Positions 5,392-6,394 of a DNA stretch of 6,394 nt are shown here, in pieces. The DNA lies in contig JAADCW010000057.1 of NCBI GenBank assembly GCA_013154225.1, positions 1 to 6,394 on the forward strand, written 5' to 3'. A model generated the notes under the pieces. That model worked only from the letters and a program-made list of their open reading frames with translations. It made no database searches and was not told the origin of the DNA. The position numbers were made by a program, and so were the translations under genes. This stretch comes from Chloroflexota bacterium (GTDB lineage: Bacteria > Chloroflexota > Anaerolineae > Anaerolineales > DRMV01). Each line of letters starts with the position of its first letter. The first letter of the stretch is position 1.

Positions 5392-5423
5392 AAAAAGCAA
5401 ACAGCCCCCGCGTGGGGGCTGTT
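5392..5423 (-). terminator. Strong intrinsic terminator between convergent genes
   Basis: AACAGCCCCC (5400-5409) pairs perfectly with GGGGGCTGTT (5414-5423) around the loop GCGT. On the minus strand the 10-bp stem is followed by TGCTTTTTG, with a five-T run at 5396-5392, so it is a good terminator for the DUF2344 gene that stops at 5428. On the plus strand the 3' side is TGTGGTTAAG, a poor T-tract, so termination of thiI there is probably less efficient. Confidence 0.85.
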
Positions 5424-5427
5424 GTGG

Positions 5428-6099
5428 TTAAGGGGTAGTGCGCAGGAATTGCCGTGTGCGATGGATGCGGGCGGCGCCCAGGGGAATGCCCAGGGCATCC
5501 AGCACCTCATCGGGGCGGCCTGTGGCGCCTTCACGGGCTGAGAGGCGCATCCGCAGGCGAAGGTGGCCTTCGTCGTCTGGTGGCAGCACTTCCATGGTTT
5601 CGATGAGCGGGCGCAGGTCGTAAGTTTTGCCGCGGCGCTCGCGGGGTAGGTGGTCCGCTGCCATCAGGTTGGCAACCCGGGTTTCCAGGTCGGGGATAGG
5701 GTCTAACAAGGTGACCACAAATTCACTGGCCACCACCTGGTTGGGGAGGGCAGGTTCCTGGGCTGGCACGGCTTCTACCTTGAGCACGCGAATGCCCGGC
5801 GGCGCGGCGCGGCGAAGCGCGGCGGCAACTTCGTCCAAAGGCAGGGGCTCTGTGAGCCAAAAATCGGCCAGTTCGTGCTCGCCAGTACATCCCAGGGGCA
5901 GGGCAGAAGCCAGATGCATTTTAGGGCGTGGATGATACCCTTGGCTGTGCCATAAGGGAAGCCCGGCGCGACGAAACGTGCGCTCCAACGTCCGCTGGAC
6001 GTCTAAATGGCCGGTGTAGCGCATGGCTTCGGTTTTGGCGTATGTCAGGCGAATGCGAAAGGCCTGATCGCGAGACGTGGGTTTGGTTTTGGGAGGCAT
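5428..6099 (-). CDS. DUF2344 / TIGR03936 radical-SAM-associated protein
   Basis: The 223-aa product matches DUF2344, a family that usually accompanies or is fused to a B12-binding radical SAM protein (TIGR03960 type); its biochemical role is not established. Visible hallmarks are the N-terminal RIRLTYAKTEAMRYTGHLD (15-33), TFRRAGLPLWHSQGYHPRPK (41-60), ASALPLG (64-70) and the C-terminal RPLI (163-166) and PDEVLDALG (196-204) blocks ending in RxxRTRQF. The ATG at 6099 is chosen because AGGA lies close upstream and a predicted promoter sits 50-80 bp upstream. The frame stays open to 6336, but that extension runs through the promoter and the opposite-strand riboswitch. It converges on thiI with 52 bp between. 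No radical SAM partner lies directly upstream, because the next feature there points the other way. Confidence 0.9.
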   Translation of the reverse strand: MPPKTKPTSRDQAFRIRLTYAKTEAMRYTGHLDVQRTLERTFRRAGLPLWHSQGYHPRPKMHLASALPLGCTGEHELADFWLTEPLPLDEVAAALRRAAPPGIRVLKVEAVPAQEPALPNQVVASEFVVTLLDPIPDLETRVANLMAADHLPRERRGKTYDLRPLIETMEVLPPDDEGHLRLRMRLSAREGATGRPDEVLDALGIPLGAARIHRTRQFLRTTP

Positions 6100-6123
6100 C
6101 TTTCCTGCCCTAAAAGGGAATGA

Positions 6124-6137
6124 CTGCCCATTGGCAG
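6124..6137 (-). other. Small hairpin in the DUF2344 leader
   Basis: CTGCC (6124-6128) and GGCAG (6133-6137) are a perfect 5-bp inverted repeat with a 4-nt loop, just after the predicted minus-strand transcription start. A second tiny inverted repeat, CCCT/AGGG (6108-6111 and 6115-6118), lies next to the ribosome site. Function is unknown. Confidence 0.3.
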
Positions 6138-6149
6138 AGAAGCGCAGCA

Positions 6150-6178
6150 ATCCTATCACATTCGCTTGTTCCTGTAAA
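6150..6178 (-). promoter_or_regulatory. Sigma-70-type promoter of the DUF2344 gene
   Basis: Reading the minus strand, TTTACA (6178-6173) and TAGGAT (6155-6150) are separated by exactly 17 nt, close to TTGACA-17-TATAAT. The predicted start near 6143 gives a leader of about 44 nt to the ATG at 6099. Confidence 0.6.
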
Positions 6179-6207
6179 CCTGCGCGAATCTTGGGCGCAA
6201 TGAGGGC

Positions 6208-6236
6208 TTGCCCCCCTTTGCCCCTTGTGGTACACT
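6208..6236 (+). promoter_or_regulatory. Promoter driving the SAM-I riboswitch transcript
   Basis: TTGCCC (6208-6213), a 17-nt spacer and TACACT (6231-6236) form a sigma-70-type promoter. TG at 6227-6228 places a TG-n extended -10 in front of it. The predicted start near 6243 lies about 20 nt before the aptamer. Confidence 0.6.
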
Positions 6237-6262
6237 TGCGCCCGACAAACGGATAGGATGTT

Positions 6263-6371
6263 TCCTCATCCAGAGAGGTGGAGGGACCGGCCCTGTGAAG
6301 CCTCGGCAACCAGGCGCATCCGCGCCCAGGTGCCAATTCCGGCAGGCCCTTGTTGGCCTGGAAGATGAGGG
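6263..6371 (+). ncRNA. SAM-I (S-box) riboswitch aptamer
   Basis: This element binds S-adenosylmethionine in the leader RNA and normally shuts off downstream methionine or SAM biosynthesis genes when SAM is plentiful. Conserved S-box segments occur in order: CAGAGAGGTGGAGGGAC (6271-6287), a GGCCC/GAAGCC core, CGGCAACC (6304-6311) and GGTGCCAATTCC (6329-6340). The helices also close: P1 CCTCATC (6264-6270) with GATGAGG (6364-6370), P3 GGCGC (6313-6317) with GCGCC (6322-6326), and P4 CAGGCC (6343-6348) with GGCCTG (6355-6360). The expression platform is cut by the window end; GGTTGA (6370-6375) can pair with TCAGCC (6385-6390), competing slightly with P1. The regulated gene is beyond 6394 and cannot be named. 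Confidence 0.95.
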
Positions 6372-6394
6372 TTGAGAAACCTTTTCAGCCTTCC

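Larger units (their letters stand above)
6100..6394. other. Divergent regulatory region with no gene inside the window
   Basis: These 295 bp hold the promoter and leader of the minus-strand DUF2344 gene (about 6100-6178) and, on the other strand, the promoter and SAM-I riboswitch of an off-window gene (6208-6394). I see no coding sequence here. Confidence 0.75.

Noticed and set aside
4767..5534. Minus-strand 255-codon frame opposite thiI
   Set aside because: It crosses the thiI stop, the terminator hairpin and the end of the DUF2344 gene; thiI has all its family motifs on the other strand.
6100..6336. 79-residue N-terminal extension of the DUF2344 protein
   Set aside because: The extension runs through the gene's own promoter and the opposite-strand SAM-I aptamer; homologues begin near the conserved RIRLTYAK block.
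1..6394. CRISPR arrays, insertion sequences, tRNA or rRNA genes
   Set aside because: I saw no regularly spaced repeats, transposase motifs, terminal inverted repeats or RNA-gene signatures on reading both strands.

Overview
The window looks like ordinary chromosomal DNA from a moderately GC-rich bacterium. The gene set is a small DUF456 membrane protein, a single-domain site-2 protease, a rhodanese-less ThiI, a stand-alone DUF2344 protein and a SAM-I (S-box) riboswitch. Together with many GC-ending codons, weak Shine-Dalgarno sites on several genes and extended -10 promoters, this best suggests Chloroflexota (Anaerolineae-like). That assignment is inference; no rRNA or other lineage marker is present. 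I see no mobile element, CRISPR array, tRNA or rRNA.

Layout: (1) 1-87, the plus-strand tail of an unidentified protein. (2) 182-1972, a tight minus-strand operon read right to left: site-2 protease (1972-1340), a small HD-domain protein (1367-849, overlapping the protease by 28 bp) and protein-L-isoaspartate O-methyltransferase Pcm (844-182, 4 bp after the HD gene). (3) 1973-2304, a divergent control region with a TG-n-TATAAT extended -10 promoter on each strand. (4) 2305-5375, plus strand: DUF456 membrane protein, a weak terminator-like hairpin, a MoaD/ThiS-like small protein, a GC-rich hairpin, a PiT-family phosphate transporter (start moved to GTG 3248) and ThiI, whose ATG lies 1 nt after the PiT stop. 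(5) 5400-5423, a strong terminator hairpin between convergent genes. (6) 5428-6099, minus strand: DUF2344/TIGR03936 radical-SAM-associated protein with its own promoter. (7) 6208-6394, plus strand: a promoter and a SAM-I riboswitch aptamer whose regulated gene lies beyond the window.

How the genes may work together: the left operon groups protein-quality and membrane-proteolysis functions. The plus-strand group is more intriguing. A MoaD/ThiS-like beta-grasp protein without the usual C-terminal Gly-Gly, but with a C-x2-C-x5-C cluster, is encoded two genes upstream of a ThiI that has no rhodanese domain and only one cysteine. A sulfur-relay link between the two is a testable hypothesis, not something the sequence proves. 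The rest of the window is well-known families; I found no clear new multi-gene system.
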